Assembly (NCBI RefSeq): GCF_009906855.1
Contig: NZ_CP047650.1
Location: 2,480,001-2,544,000, forward strand
Reading direction: 5' to 3'
DNA from: Xylophilus rhododendri
Lineage (GTDB): Bacteria; Pseudomonadota; Gammaproteobacteria; Burkholderiales; Burkholderiaceae_C
DNA: 64,000 nt
The notes under the pieces were generated by a model. That model saw only the letters and a program-made list of their open reading frames with translations. It made no database searches and was not told the origin of the DNA. Below, piece after piece: positions 9,352-17,869 of the stretch (its first letter is position 1; the number at the start of each line of letters is the position of its first letter). Position numbers and translations under genes: made by a program.

Positions 9352-10704
9352 ATGACCCTCGCCACCATCGAACCGCAATCCCCCGAAGTCCGCACCGACG
9401 CCGCCTGGCTCGACGCCCACTGGATGCCTTTCACCGGCAACCGCAACTTCAAGGCCGATCCGCGCATGGTGGTGGAAGCCAAGGGCGCCTACTTCACCGA
9501 CGACGCCGGCCGCAAGATCTTCGACGGCCTGTCGGGCCTGTGGTGCACCGGCCTGGGCCATGGCCGCCCGGAGATCACCGAAGCCGTCAGCCGCCAGATC
9601 GCCAAGCTCGACTACGCACCCGCCTTCCAGTTCGGCCACCCGTTGTCCTTCGAGCTGGCCAACAAGCTGAAGGAACTGACGCCCGCAGGCCTGGACCATG
9701 TGTTCTTCACCGGCTCCGGCTCGGAAGCCGCCGACACCTCGCTGAAGATGGCCCGCGCCTACTGGCGCGCCAAGGGCCAGGGCACCAAGACCCGGCTGAT
9801 CGGCCGCGAGAAGGGCTACCACGGCGTGAACTTCGGCGGCATCTCGGTCGGCGGCATCGGCGGCAACCGCAAGCTCTTCGGCCAGGCCGTGGAAGCCGAC
9901 CACCTGCCCCACACCCACAGCGCCGACCGCCTGTTCACCCGCGGCATGCCCACCGAAGGCGCCGCCCTGGCCGACCGCCTGCTCGATTTGATCGCACTGC
10001 ACGACGCCTCCAACATCGCCGCGGTGATCGTGGAGCCGATGTCGGGCTCGGCCGGCGTGATCGTGCCGCCGCAGGGCTATCTGCAGCGCCTGCGCGAGAT
10101 CTGCACCGCCAACAACATCCTGCTGATCTTCGACGAGGTCATCACCGGTTTCGGCCGCGTGGGCGCCTTCACCGGCGCGGAAGCCTTCGGCGTGACGCCG
10201 GACATCATGAACGTGGCCAAGCAGGTGACCAACGGCGCCCAGCCGCTGGGCGCGGTGATCGCCAGCCGCGAGGTGTACGACACCTTCATGGCTGCCGGCG
10301 GGCCGGAGTACATGGTGGAGTTTCCGCATGGCTACACCTACTCGGCCCATCCTGTGGCCTGCGCCGCCGGTGTTGCCGCGCTGGAGGTGCTGCAGAAGGA
10401 AGACATGGTCGGGCGGGTGCGGGCGCTGGCGCCGCATTTCGAGGCGGCCGTGCACAGCCTCAAGGGCGTGAAGCACGTGACGGACATCCGCAACATCGGG
10501 CTGGCTGCGGGCATCACGCTGGCCTCCGTTCCCGGTGAGCCGGCCAAGCGGCCCTATGAGGTGGCCATGGCATGCTGGAAGAAGGGGTTCTACGTGCGCT
10601 ACGGCGGCGACACCATCCAGCTGGCGCCGCCCTTCATCTCGGAGAAGGCCGAGATTGACCGCATGGTCAGCGCTCTTTCGGATGCGTTGGCTGAGACTGC
10701 CTGA
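9352..10704 (+). CDS. Omega-amino acid (beta-alanine):pyruvate aminotransferase
   Basis: A class III PLP aminotransferase of 450 residues, moving the amino group of beta-alanine or another omega-amino acid to pyruvate. Landmarks are DAHWMPFTGNRNFK near the N-terminus, TGSGSEAADTSLKMAR (residues 120-135), IFDEVITGFGR (269-279) and the PLP lysine in NVAKQVTNG (about Lys290; Lys288 in the Pseudomonas enzyme). The product of the beta-alanine reaction is malonic semialdehyde, the same intermediate handled by RutE encoded 5 kb away. The start at ATG 9352 follows the divergent promoter region; a longer open frame upstream runs antisense to the LysR gene and is not used. Confidence 0.9.
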   Translation: MTLATIEPQSPEVRTDAAWLDAHWMPFTGNRNFKADPRMVVEAKGAYFTDDAGRKIFDGLSGLWCTGLGHGRPEITEAVSRQIAKLDYAPAFQFGHPLSFELANKLKELTPAGLDHVFFTGSGSEAADTSLKMARAYWRAKGQGTKTRLIGREKGYHGVNFGGISVGGIGGNRKLFGQAVEADHLPHTHSADRLFTRGMPTEGAALADRLLDLIALHDASNIAAVIVEPMSGSAGVIVPPQGYLQRLREICTANNILLIFDEVITGFGRVGAFTGAEAFGVTPDIMNVAKQVTNGAQPLGAVIASREVYDTFMAAGGPEYMVEFPHGYTYSAHPVACAAGVAALEVLQKEDMVGRVRALAPHFEAAVHSLKGVKHVTDIRNIGLAAGITLASVPGEPAKRPYEVAMACWKKGFYVRYGGDTIQLAPPFISEKAEIDRMVSALSDALAETA

Positions 10705-10764
10705 GGGGGGGGTCTTCTCCTTCGCGGAGGGCGGAGCTGGGGCTGCGCGCCCCAGACCGCGCTC

Positions 10765-10802
10765 ACTTTCTTTGCTTCGCCAAAGAAAGTAAGCAAAGAA
10801 AG
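10765..10802. repeat. Mutually exclusive hairpins inside repeat arm
   Basis: ACTTTCTTTG (10765-10774) pairs perfectly with CAAAGAAAGT (10781-10790) over a CTTCGC loop. The overlapping CTTTCTTTGCTT (10766-10777) pairs equally perfectly with AAGCAAAGAAAG (10791-10802). Both cannot form at once. The same arrangement occurs at the outer end of every arm of elements A and B. Confidence 0.75.
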
Positions 10803-11268
10803 GCGACCCGGCTGCGGGAGTCCCCCCTCTTCGAGGGGGGCACGCTGCGGTGCTCGCAAAAGCGGGGTCCACGACAACTCGCTTCGCTCAAACAGGTCGT
10901 GGCCCTGATCCGCTTTTGCTGCGCTCCTCGCTCACCCGCAGACGGGACCCGGGGAGCGGGGACAGCCACTGCTTCGCAGGGCGACGGGCCGTCGCTGCGC
11001 TCGGCCTCTGATTGAACACCAGCCCACATTGGGCGCCGCCTTCCTACCCCAGGCCGAGCGCAGCGACGGCCCGTTGCGCTGCGAAGCAGCCGCTGTCCCC
11101 GTATCCGGGTCCCGTGAGCCCGAGAGCGAGGAACGGAGCAAAGGCGGATCAGGGCCACGACCTGTTTGAGTCGAAGGCGAGTTGTCGTGGACCCCGCCTT
11201 TGCGAGTACCGCAGCGGTGCCCGAAGGGCCTCGGGTGTCGGGTCGCCTTTCTTTGCTTACTTTCTTTG

Positions 11269-11274
11269 GCGAAG
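11269..11274. repeat. Target site duplication, left copy (GCGAAG)
   Basis: GCGAAG directly precedes the insertion sequence and is repeated directly after it at 12559-12564. The uninterrupted element B has a single GCGAAG at the matching position, which confirms insertion into a pre-existing repeat. Confidence 0.9.
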
Positions 11275-11299
11275 TGTTCAGACCGGGGACATGGGAAAC
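11275..11299 (+). repeat. IS481 left terminal inverted repeat
   Basis: Starts TGTTCAGACC and ends GGGAAAC; it matches the complement of 12534-12558 at 24 of 25 positions, differing only at the fifth base. Confidence 0.93.
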
Positions 11300-11356
11300 G
11301 GGTGTGCGGGGACATGGGAAACACTTCTGTGCGGCAGACAAGCCGAGGAGAAGCCC

Positions 11357-12502
11357 ATGCCCTGGCAACCGAGAGACCTCATGAGCACCAAGCAAGAGTT
11401 CGTGGAACTGGCCCAGCAGGAAGGGGCTAATCGGCGCGAGTTGTGCCGGCGCTTCAACATCACGCCCAAGGCGGGCTATGCGCTGCTCAAGCGTTTTGCA
11501 GTGGAAGGTCAGGCGGCCTTCGTGGAGCGCTCCAGGCGCCCCGTACACAGCCCGCTGCAGACGCCCGCGGACATGCAGTCGACCGTCCTGGCGATGCGGC
11601 GCGAGCATCCTGCCTGGGGCGCGCGCAAGATCTGCCGCAGGCTGCTGGACCTCGGCCACCGCGAGGTGCCCGCCACCAGCACCGTCACCGACATCCTGCG
11701 ACGCAACGGCCTGATCCCTCAAGAGGCGAGCGCTGCCAGCCAGCCCTGGCAGCGCTTCGAGCACGAGCATCCCAACGCGCTGTGGCAGCTCGACTTCAAA
11801 GGCCACTTCGAGACCGCTGCCGGGCGCTGCAACCCGCTGACCTTGCTCGACGACCACTCGCGCTTCAACCTGGCCGCGGCCGCCTGCGCCAGGACCGACA
11901 GCGCCACGGTGCAGAGCCAGCTCCAGGCCGTCTTCGAGCGCTACGGGCTGCCCGCGCGCATCAACGCCGACAACGGCGCGCCCTGGGGCGTGCCGAGCGC
12001 ACCGGGCCACCTCAGCGGGCTCGACATCTGGTTCATCCGGCTGGGCATGCGCGTCAGCCACAGCGCGCCGTACCACCCGCAGACCAACGGCAAGCTCGAG
12101 CGCTTCCACCGTTCGCTCAAGGCCGAGGTGCTCAACGGCAGGACCTTCGACAACCTCGCCCATGCACAGGACGCGCTCGACCGCTGGAGGGCTGTCTACA
12201 ACCACGAGAGGCCGCACGAAGGCATCGCCATGCAGACACCCGCACAGCGCTACCGCATGAGCCCGCGGGCCATGCCGCAGGTGCTGCCGGAGATCGAATA
12301 CGCCGAGCACGATCACGTCGTGACCGTGGGCTGGAACGGCTTCGTGAAGTTCCAGGGCCACAAGCTGCGCCTGTCGCACGCGCTGCACCGCCTGCCGGTG
12401 GCCTTCCGGCCCGATCCCGAGCACGACGGCTGCTATGACATCTACTTCAGCCACCACTGCTTCATGCGCCTGGACAGCCCTGCGGCGACCGCTTCCAATT
12501 GA
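11357..12502 (+). CDS. IS481-family transposase
   Basis: A 381-residue DDE transposase. An N-terminal helix-turn-helix (RRELCRRFNITPKAGYALL, about residues 26-44) is followed by an integrase core with candidate catalytic residues D146 (WQLDFKGH), D205 (NADNGAPWG) and E248 (NGKLERFHRSLK). The motif YNHERPHEGI near the C-terminus is typical of IS3/IS481 relatives. ATG 11357 follows GAGGAG; the frame is open further upstream, but that part lies in the terminal repeat and host sequence. No frameshift or premature stop is visible, so the enzyme should be active. Confidence 0.95.
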   Translation: MPWQPRDLMSTKQEFVELAQQEGANRRELCRRFNITPKAGYALLKRFAVEGQAAFVERSRRPVHSPLQTPADMQSTVLAMRREHPAWGARKICRRLLDLGHREVPATSTVTDILRRNGLIPQEASAASQPWQRFEHEHPNALWQLDFKGHFETAAGRCNPLTLLDDHSRFNLAAAACARTDSATVQSQLQAVFERYGLPARINADNGAPWGVPSAPGHLSGLDIWFIRLGMRVSHSAPYHPQTNGKLERFHRSLKAEVLNGRTFDNLAHAQDALDRWRAVYNHERPHEGIAMQTPAQRYRMSPRAMPQVLPEIEYAEHDHVVTVGWNGFVKFQGHKLRLSHALHRLPVAFRPDPEHDGCYDIYFSHHCFMRLDSPAATASN

Positions 12503-12533
12503 GCCGAGGTGTTTCCTATGTCCCCGCACGGGT

Positions 12534-12558
12534 GTTTCCCATGTCCCCGGTCTAAACA
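12534..12558 (-). repeat. IS481 right terminal inverted repeat
   Basis: Ends GGTCTAAACA at 12558; complement of the left end with one mismatch. A second inward copy of its core (GTTTCCTATGTCCCC) lies at 12511-12525. Confidence 0.93.
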
Positions 12559-12717
12559 GCGAAGCAAAGAAAGTGAGCGCGGTCTGGGGCGCGCAGCCCC
12601 AGCTCCGCCCTCCGCAGGAGAACCAGCCCTCGGCAAGAGAAAACCCCCAAAAACGCACCACATCCGCGCCCTCCGCGCACCACGCCCGGGCTCCTCCCTC
12701 ACAGCCCAAAGCAAATC

Positions 12718-12733
12718 TGGACCATTTGGTCAA
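12718..12733. promoter_or_regulatory. RutR-like operator upstream of rutA
   Basis: TGGACCATTTGGTCAA matches the E. coli RutR consensus TTGACCAnnTGGTCAA at all but one specified position. It lies 136 bp before rutA. RutR (TetR family, released by uracil or thymine) is the known repressor of rut operons; its gene is not in this window. Confidence 0.75.
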
Positions 12734-12785
12734 AAAAAACCACCCCCAGCATCACAAGCATTTGATTTAAAAAGAGATTCCCCCG

Positions 12786-12803
12786 TTGGCACGCCACGTG
12801 CAT
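12786..12803 (+). promoter_or_regulatory. Sigma-54 promoter for the rut operon
   Basis: TTGGCACGCCACGTGCAT fits the -24/-12 consensus YTGGCACG-N4-TTGCW with one mismatch (GTGC for TTGC); the invariant GG and GC are separated by the required 10 bases. It ends 50 bp before the rutA ATG. E. coli rutA is also sigma-54/NtrC dependent, which supports nitrogen-limitation control here. Confidence 0.75.
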
Positions 12804-12853
12804 AAGCCCGCAAGCCCCGCCGCGCAGCGGCACCCCCAACGCCCAGAGGTCCC

Positions 12854-13969
12854 ATGAAAGTCGGAGTCTTCATCCCCATCGGCAACAACGGCTGGCTGCT
12901 CTCGGAAACCGCCCCCCAGTACCAGCCGACCTTCGAACTCAACAAGCAGATCGCCCAGTCGGCAGAGCACTACGGCATGGACTTCGTGCTGTCCATGATC
13001 AAGCTCAGAGGCTTCGGCGGCAAAACCGAGTTCTGGGACCACAACCTCGAATCCTTCACCCTGATGGCCGGCCTGGCAGCCGTCACCACCAAGATCAAGC
13101 TCTTCGCCACGGCCGCCTCGCTGGTGATGCCGCCCGCCATCGTGGCCCGCATGGCCAGCACCATCGACTCGATCTCGAACGGCCGCTTCGGCGTGAACTT
13201 GGTCACCGGCTGGCAGCGCCCCGAGTACTCGCAGATGGGCATGTGGCCCGGCGACCAGTTCTTCTCCACCCGCTACGAATACCTCTCCGAATACGTGCAG
13301 ATCCTGCGCGAGCTGTGGACCACCGGCAAGTCCGACTTCAAGGGCGAGCATTTCCAGATGGACGACTGCCGCCTCAGCCCCCGCCCGCAGGCCGACATGA
13401 AGGTGATCTGCGCCGGCGGCAGCGACGCCGGCATGGAGTTCTCGGCCAGGTACGCCGACTACAACTTCTGCTTCGGCAAGGGCATCAACACCCCCAAGGC
13501 CTTCGCGCCCTCCGCCGAGAAGCTCATCGAGGCGACCAAGAAGACCGGCCGCGACGTCTCCACCTACGTGCTGGCCATGGTCATCGCCGACGAGACCGAC
13601 GAGGCCGCCCGCGCCAAGTGGGAGCACTACAAGGCCGGCGCCGACCAGGAGGCCATCTCCTGGCTCGGCGGCCAGGCGGCGGCCGACACCAAGTCCGGCA
13701 GCGACACCAATGTGCGCCAGATGGCCGACCCGACGTCGGCGGTCAACATCAACATGGGCACCTTCATCGGCTCCTACGCCACCGTGGCACGCCTGCTCGA
13801 CGAGATGGCCGAGGTGCCCGGCACCGAGGGCGTGCTGCTGACCTTCGACGACTTCGTGCCCGGCGTGAAGAACTTCGGCGAACGCATCCAGCCGCTGATG
13901 AAGAGCCGCGTAGGCGCCGACACCCCCGTGCCCTCCCGGGTCGCCGCCGACCAGCCCGTCGCCGCATGA
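12854..13969 (+). CDS. rutA: Pyrimidine oxygenase RutA
   Basis: RutA is a flavin-dependent monooxygenase of the luciferase-like family that opens the uracil ring between N3 and C4 to give ureidoacrylate peracid/ureidoacrylate, using FMNH2 from RutF. The 371-residue protein starts [14 protein letters not shown] and shows the TIM-barrel landmarks [15 protein letters not shown] (about residues 115-129) and [14 protein letters not shown] (185-198). Length fits the family. An AGAGG ribosome site lies 5 bp before the ATG. It is the first gene of a compact six-gene operon behind a sigma-54 promoter and RutR-like site. Confidence 0.95.
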   Translation: MKVGVFIPIGNNGWLLSETAPQYQPTFELNKQIAQSAEHYGMDFVLSMIKLRGFGGKTEFWDHNLESFTLMAGLAAVTTKIKLFATAASLVMPPAIVARMASTIDSISNGRFGVNLVTGWQRPEYSQMGMWPGDQFFSTRYEYLSEYVQILRELWTTGKSDFKGEHFQMDDCRLSPRPQADMKVICAGGSDAGMEFSARYADYNFCFGKGINTPKAFAPSAEKLIEATKKTGRDVSTYVLAMVIADETDEAARAKWEHYKAGADQEAISWLGGQAAADTKSGSDTNVRQMADPTSAVNINMGTFIGSYATVARLLDEMAEVPGTEGVLLTFDDFVPGVKNFGERIQPLMKSRVGADTPVPSRVAADQPVAA

Positions 13970-13976
13970 GGCCCGC

Positions 13977-14720
13977 ATGACCGAGAAGAACCTCACCCTC
14001 ACCTCCACCATCCCCGTCGGCCCGCCGCAGTTGCCGGGCGCGCCCGCGCCGCTGATCCTGCCGGCCCGGCCCGAGCCGGTGGCCCTGCAGCCGGCGCAGA
14101 CCGCGCTGATCGTGGTCGACATGCAGAACGCCTATGCCACCGAAGGCGGCTATGTGGATTCGGCCGGCTTCGACATCTCCGGCGCCAAAGGCGTGATCGA
14201 CAACATCGTGCAGGCGATCGCCGATGCACGTGCGGCCGGCATGCTGGTCGTCTTCCTGCAGAACGGCTGGGACGCCGCCTATGTGGAGGCCGGCGGCCCG
14301 GGCTCGCCCAACTGGTACAAGTCCAATGCGCTCAAGACCATGCGCAGGAAGCCCGAGCTGGCCGGCCGGTTCCTGGCCAAGGGCGGCTGGGACTACGAGC
14401 TGATCCCCGCCTGCCAGCCCCAGCCCGGCGACATCGTGGTGCCCAAGACCCGCTACAGCGGCTTCTTCAACAGCACGCTCGACAGCACCCTGCGTTCGCG
14501 CGGCATCCGCAGCCTGGTGTTCACCGGCATCGCCACCAATGTGTGCGTGGAGTCCACCCTGCGCGACGCCTTCCACCTCGAATACTTCTCGGTGATGCTG
14601 GAGGACGCCACCCACGAGCTGGGCGGCGGCGCCATCCAGAAGGCCGCCGTCTACAACGTGGAGACCTTCTTCGGCTGGGTCTCCACCGTCGCCGATTTCC
14701 GCAAGACCGTCTCCGCCTGA
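13977..14720 (+). CDS. rutB: Ureidoacrylate amidohydrolase RutB
   Basis: RutB is an isochorismatase-fold amidase that hydrolyses ureidoacrylate to aminoacrylate and carbamate. The 247-residue protein has the cysteine-hydrolase triad Asp48 (IVVDMQNAY), Lys157 ([10 protein letters not shown]) and Cys190 (ATNVCVES). The Y-S-G-F-F and T-N-V-C-V-E-S strings are typical of RutB. It begins 7 bp after rutA. Confidence 0.95.
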   Translation: MTEKNLTLTSTIPVGPPQLPGAPAPLILPARPEPVALQPAQTALIVVDMQNAYATEGGYVDSAGFDISGAKGVIDNIVQAIADARAAGMLVVFLQNGWDAAYVEAGGPGSPNWYKSNALKTMRRKPELAGRFLAKGGWDYELIPACQPQPGDIVVPKTRYSGFFNSTLDSTLRSRGIRSLVFTGIATNVCVESTLRDAFHLEYFSVMLEDATHELGGGAIQKAAVYNVETFFGWVSTVADFRKTVSA

Positions 14721-14748
14721 ACCACCCCTGATCGCAGAAGGAAAGCAC

Positions 14749-15141
14749 ATGCCCAAAGAAGCCATCATCCCGCCCGGCACCGGTGTGCCCATCGCCCCCT
14801 TCGTGCCCGGCACGCTGGCCGACGGCATCGTCTATGTCTCGGGCACCCTGCCCTTCGACAAGGACAACAACGTGGTGCACGTGGGCGACGCCACCGCGCA
14901 GACCCGCCATGTGCTGGAGACGATCAAGGGCGTGATCACCGCCGCCGGCGGCACCATGGACGATGTCACCTTCAACTCCATCTTCCTCAAGGACTGGGCC
15001 GATTACGGCAAGATCAACGCGGTGTACGCCGAGTACTTCCCCGGCGTGAAGCCGGCGCGCTTCTGCATCCAGTGCGGCCTGGTCAAGCCCGATGCGCTGG
15101 TGGAGATCGCCTCCATCGCGCATGTGGGCAAGAAGGGCTGA
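14749..15141 (+). CDS. rutC: Aminoacrylate deaminase RutC (RidA family)
   Basis: A 130-residue RidA-fold trimeric protein. It carries the family signature [23 protein letters not shown] near residues 78-100 and ends with [15 protein letters not shown]. In the rut pathway RutC speeds deamination of 3-aminoacrylate to malonic semialdehyde and ammonium. It is the third gene of the operon, with an AGAAGGAAAG ribosome site before the ATG. Confidence 0.94.
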   Translation: MPKEAIIPPGTGVPIAPFVPGTLADGIVYVSGTLPFDKDNNVVHVGDATAQTRHVLETIKGVITAAGGTMDDVTFNSIFLKDWADYGKINAVYAEYFPGVKPARFCIQCGLVKPDALVEIASIAHVGKKG

Positions 15142-15142
15142 G

Positions 15143-15970
15143 ATGGCGGCGCCCTCCCCGCTGTATCACGAGGTCCATGGCCAGGGCCGGCCGGGCGCGC
15201 CCAGCGTGCTGCTGTCCTCCGGCCTGGGTGGATCGGCCCACTACTGGAAGCCGCAGGTCGCTGCGCTGGTCGATGCCGGCTGGCGTGTGGTGGCCTATGA
15301 CCAGCGCGGCACCGGGCGCAGCCCGGCCACCCTGGGCACCGGCTACACGATCGCCGACATGGCGGCCGACGTGGCCGAGGTGATGGATGCCAGCGGCACC
15401 GAAAGCTGCCACCTGGTCGGCCACGCGCTGGGCGGCCTGGTCGGCCTGCAGCTGGCGCTGGATGCGCCGCAGCGCATCGCCAGCCTGGTGCTGATCAATG
15501 CCTGGTCCGCGCCCAATGCGCATTCGGCGCGCTGCTTCGATGCGCGGCTGGAGCTGCTGCGCGCAAGCGGCGTGGAGGCCTATGTGCAGGCGCAGCCGCT
15601 GTTCCTCTATCCGGCTGACTGGTCGCTGGAGAACGCCGCGCTGGTCGAGGCCGAGGTGGCGCATGCCATCGCGCATTTCCCCGGCGCCGACAACATGCGC
15701 GCCCGCATCGCGGCCCTGCGCGCCTTCGACGTGGATGCGCGCCTGGGCGAGATCCAGGCACCCGTGCTGGTCAGTGCGTCGCGCGACGACCTGCTGGTGC
15801 CCTGGACCCGCTCGCAGCGGCTGGCCGATGGCCTGCCGAATGCCACGCTGGATCTGTTGCGCCACGGCGCGCATGCCCACAACATCGTCGAGGCCGAGGC
15901 CTTCAACCAGACCCTGCTGGCCTTCCTGGCCAGGCAACCCGCCGGAGCCGCCCATGTCCTCAGCGCTTGA
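15143..15970 (+). CDS. rutD: RutD-type alpha/beta hydrolase
   Basis: A 275-residue alpha/beta hydrolase encoded at the RutD position of the operon; RutD is thought to assist aminoacrylate or carbamate hydrolysis. The expected nucleophile motif G-x-S-x-G is replaced here by [11 protein letters not shown], placing Ala where Ser normally stands, and DQRGTGRS (oxyanion region) and [14 protein letters not shown] (His region) are present. ATG 15143 is one base after the rutC stop and is preferred to upstream in-frame starts, which overlap rutC. The end overlaps rutE by 17 bp. Confidence 0.9.
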   Translation: MAAPSPLYHEVHGQGRPGAPSVLLSSGLGGSAHYWKPQVAALVDAGWRVVAYDQRGTGRSPATLGTGYTIADMAADVAEVMDASGTESCHLVGHALGGLVGLQLALDAPQRIASLVLINAWSAPNAHSARCFDARLELLRASGVEAYVQAQPLFLYPADWSLENAALVEAEVAHAIAHFPGADNMRARIAALRAFDVDARLGEIQAPVLVSASRDDLLVPWTRSQRLADGLPNATLDLLRHGAHAHNIVEAEAFNQTLLAFLARQPAGAAHVLSA

Positions 15971-16544
15971 TACCGCCGCGCTGGCCACCCTGTTCACCGA
16001 GGCGCGCAGCCAGAACGCCTGGACCTCGGAGCCGGTCTCCGACGACACGGTCCGCCGGCTCTACGAGCTGGTGAAGTTCGGCCCCACCTCGGCCAACTGC
16101 TCGCCCGCGCGATTCGTCTTCGTGCGCAGCCCGCAGGGCAAGCAGCTGCTGGCGTCGGCCCTGTCCAAGGGCAACCTCGAGAAGACGATGACCGCACCCG
16201 TCACCGTCATCGTCGCCTGGGACCGGGAGTTCTACGAGGAGCTGCCCAAGCTTTTCCCCCATGGCGACGCCCGCAGCTGGTTCACCGGCAGCCCGGCCGT
16301 GGCGCACGAAACGGCCTTCCGCAACGCCAGCCTGCAGGCCGGCTACCTGATCCTGGCGGCACGCGCGCTGGGGCTGGATGCCGGGCCGATGTCGGGCTTC
16401 GAGAAGGACAAGGTCGATGCCGCCTTCTTCGCCGGCACCACCTGGACCGCCAACCTGCTGATCAACCTTGGCCATGGCGACCAGGCCAAGGTCTTCGGCC
16501 GCCTGCCGCGCCTGGGCTTCGACGAAGCCTGCCGGCTGGCCTGA
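15954..16544 (+). CDS. rutE: Malonic semialdehyde reductase RutE
   Basis: A 196-residue nitroreductase-fold flavoprotein that reduces the toxic malonic semialdehyde to 3-hydroxypropionate. N-terminal [22 protein letters not shown] (about residues 40-61) is the conserved flavin-binding segment of the RutE/HadB group, and GPMSGF with LINLGHGD near the C-terminus fits too. The start overlaps the rutD end by 17 bp. Confidence 0.94.
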   Translation: MSSALDTAALATLFTEARSQNAWTSEPVSDDTVRRLYELVKFGPTSANCSPARFVFVRSPQGKQLLASALSKGNLEKTMTAPVTVIVAWDREFYEELPKLFPHGDARSWFTGSPAVAHETAFRNASLQAGYLILAARALGLDAGPMSGFEKDKVDAAFFAGTTWTANLLINLGHGDQAKVFGRLPRLGFDEACRLA

Positions 16545-16558
16545 GCGGGGCGCCCGCC

Positions 16559-17044
16559 ATGGCCGTCAGCAAGACCGAGTTCCGCCAGGCCATGTCGCGC
16601 CTGGGCGCGGCGGTGCACATCGTCAGCACCGACGGGCCCGCCGGCCGCGCCGGCTTCACCGCCTCGGCCGTCTGCAGCGTGACCGACGAGCCGCCCACGC
16701 TGCTGGTCTGCCTCAACCGCAATGCCTCGGCCTATGCGGCCGTCAAACGGAACGCGGTGCTGTGCGTGAACACGCTGGCGGCCGGGCACCAGGCCATCTC
16801 CGACCTGTTCGGCGGCAAGACGCCGCAGGACCAGCGTTTCGAAGCCGCCGAATGGACCCGCGGCGCCACCGGCGCGCCGCTGCTGGCCGATGCCGCCGTG
16901 TCCTTCGATTGCCGGGTGGTGGACTGCAGCGCCGTGGGCACGCACGACGTGCTGATCTGCGAAGTGGTGGGCACCGCGCTCGGCGGCGCCTCGCACGGGC
17001 TGGTGTATTTCGACCGCCGCTACCACGAGGTCGCGGCGGCCTGA
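16559..17044 (+). CDS. rutF: FMN reductase RutF
   Basis: A 161-residue flavin reductase of the HpaC/split-barrel family that supplies reduced FMN to RutA. Landmarks are [37 protein letters not shown] and the C-terminal [13 protein letters not shown]. It is the last gene of the operon; the stop codon lies 3 bp from the end of the convergent hydratase gene, so no rutG permease is attached here. Confidence 0.94.
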   Translation: MAVSKTEFRQAMSRLGAAVHIVSTDGPAGRAGFTASAVCSVTDEPPTLLVCLNRNASAYAAVKRNAVLCVNTLAAGHQAISDLFGGKTPQDQRFEAAEWTRGATGAPLLADAAVSFDCRVVDCSAVGTHDVLICEVVGTALGGASHGLVYFDRRYHEVAAA

Positions 17045-17047
17045 GCT

Positions 17048-17869
17048 TCAACCGAAATGGCAGGAGACGCTGCCGAACTCGCCGTAGTCGGCCACGATGG
17101 TGTCGCCCTTGACCACATCGATAGGCCGGATGAAGGACCCCGCCAGCACCACCTCCCCCGCCTGCAGGCTCACGCCCTGGCGGTGCAGCCGGTTGGCGAG
17201 CCAGGCCACGCCGTGCGCCGGATGGTTGAGCACGCCGGCCGCCAGCCCCGTCTCCTCCACATCGCCGTTCTTGCTGACGATGGCGCCGATGCGCCGCATG
17301 TCGGCATCGAGCTGCGCCGGCTTGAAGGGCCGGCCGCCGAGCACGATGGCGGCATTGGCGGCGTTGTCGGAGATGGTGTCGAAGACGTTGCGGGTCTTGC
17401 CCGTCGCGGGGTCCACCCGCTGGATGCGGGCATCCAGGATCTCCAGCGCGGGCGTGACGTAGGCGGTGGCGTCCAGCACGTCGAACAGCGTGCAGTCCGG
17501 GCCCGACAGGGGTTTGGCCAGGATGAAGGCCAGCTCGGCCTCGATGCGCAGCTGCAGGAAACGCTCGGCCGGGATCACCCCGCCGTCGCGGTAGAACATG
17601 TCGTCGAGCAGCAGGCCGAAGTCGGGCTCGGCGATGTTCACCGCGCGCTGCATGGCCTTGGAGGTCAGGCCGATCTTGTGCCCCTTGGCCACGCGGCCGG
17701 ACTGCAGCTTCAAGTCCATCCAGGCCGACTGGATCGCATAGGCGTCGTCGATGGTCATGCCCGGATGGCGGCTGGAGAACTGGCCGCAGGGGATGCGGCT
17801 CTTGTCGGCCTGCTCCAGGTCGGCGGCGGCGGCGCGGCATTGCTCGGGGCTGAGTGTCGTGCGGATCAC
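17048..17869 (-). CDS. hpaH: 2-oxo-hept-4-ene-1,7-dioate hydratase (HpaH-like)
   Basis: A 273-residue hydratase of the MhpD/HpaH family, adding water to a 2-oxo-4-enoate during meta-cleavage of aromatics. The sequence tracks HpaH closely by eye: DAYAIQSAWMDLK, KGHKIGLTSKAMQ (about residues 63-75), EPDFGLLLDDMFYRDG, FDTISDNAANAAIVLGGRP (163-181) and GVLNHPAHGVAWLANRL. It is the last gene of a minus-strand operon and overlaps the FAH-family gene by 4 bp. None of the other homoprotocatechuate genes are present, so the actual substrate may be a different 2-oxo-enoate. Confidence 0.88.
   Translation of the reverse strand: MIRTTLSPEQCRAAAADLEQADKSRIPCGQFSSRHPGMTIDDAYAIQSAWMDLKLQSGRVAKGHKIGLTSKAMQRAVNIAEPDFGLLLDDMFYRDGGVIPAERFLQLRIEAELAFILAKPLSGPDCTLFDVLDATAYVTPALEILDARIQRVDPATGKTRNVFDTISDNAANAAIVLGGRPFKPAQLDADMRRIGAIVSKNGDVEETGLAAGVLNHPAHGVAWLANRLHRQGVSLQAGEVVLAGSFIRPIDVVKGDTIVADYGEFGSVSCHFG

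Larger units (their letters stand above)
11275..12558 (+). mobile_element. IS481-family insertion sequence, 1284 bp, complete
   Basis: The element is bounded by 25-bp terminal inverted repeats (11275-11299 and 12534-12558) that start TGTT and match at 24 of 25 positions, with GCGAAG duplicated on both sides. The 15-bp core GGGGACATGGGAAAC occurs twice at the left end (11285-11299, 11308-11322) and twice, once with a single change, in inverse at the right end (12511-12525, 12534-12548). One transposase gene fills the interior. TGT ends, short duplication and transposase type are characteristic of IS481. All parts are intact, so it is likely recent or still mobile. Confidence 0.95.
10711..12624. 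repeat. Repeat element A: about 0.62-kb imperfect palindrome interrupted by an insertion sequence
   Basis: Without the insertion and one target copy the element is about 624 bp. The left arm (10711 to about 11010) and right arm (about 11051-11274 plus 12565-12624) are inverted copies around a spacer of about 40 bp. Outer ends are identical over roughly 80 bp, beginning GGGCGGAGCTGGGGCTGCGC. The arms differ in the middle: the left has GCTGCGGGAGTCCC, the right the complement of ACACCCGAGGCCC. Element B at 44049-44682 is the same unit in the opposite orientation. The arms contain several strong hairpins but no credible gene; short open frames here are by-products of the repeat. It follows the aminotransferase stop by 6 bp and may act as its terminator. 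Confidence 0.85.

Noticed and set aside
9060..9352. Long plus-strand frame preceding the aminotransferase start
   Set aside because: It runs antisense to the LysR gene and across the divergent promoter; the conserved aminotransferase N-terminus begins at ATG 9352.
10932..11324. Short open frames inside repeat elements A and B giving peptides such as FAKESKQRKATR
   Set aside because: They recur in every arm copy, on both strands and in several frames, start without ribosome sites, and result from the structured repeat rather than selection for protein.
11012..11356. Upstream in-frame extension of the transposase to 11012
   Set aside because: The extra codons lie in the terminal inverted repeat and host repeat; the ATG at 11357 has a ribosome site and gives the normal family length.
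12559..12853. Possible small gene between the IS and rutA
   Set aside because: The frames are low-complexity continuations of the repeat; the region is accounted for by the repeat end, RutR-like operator and sigma-54 promoter.
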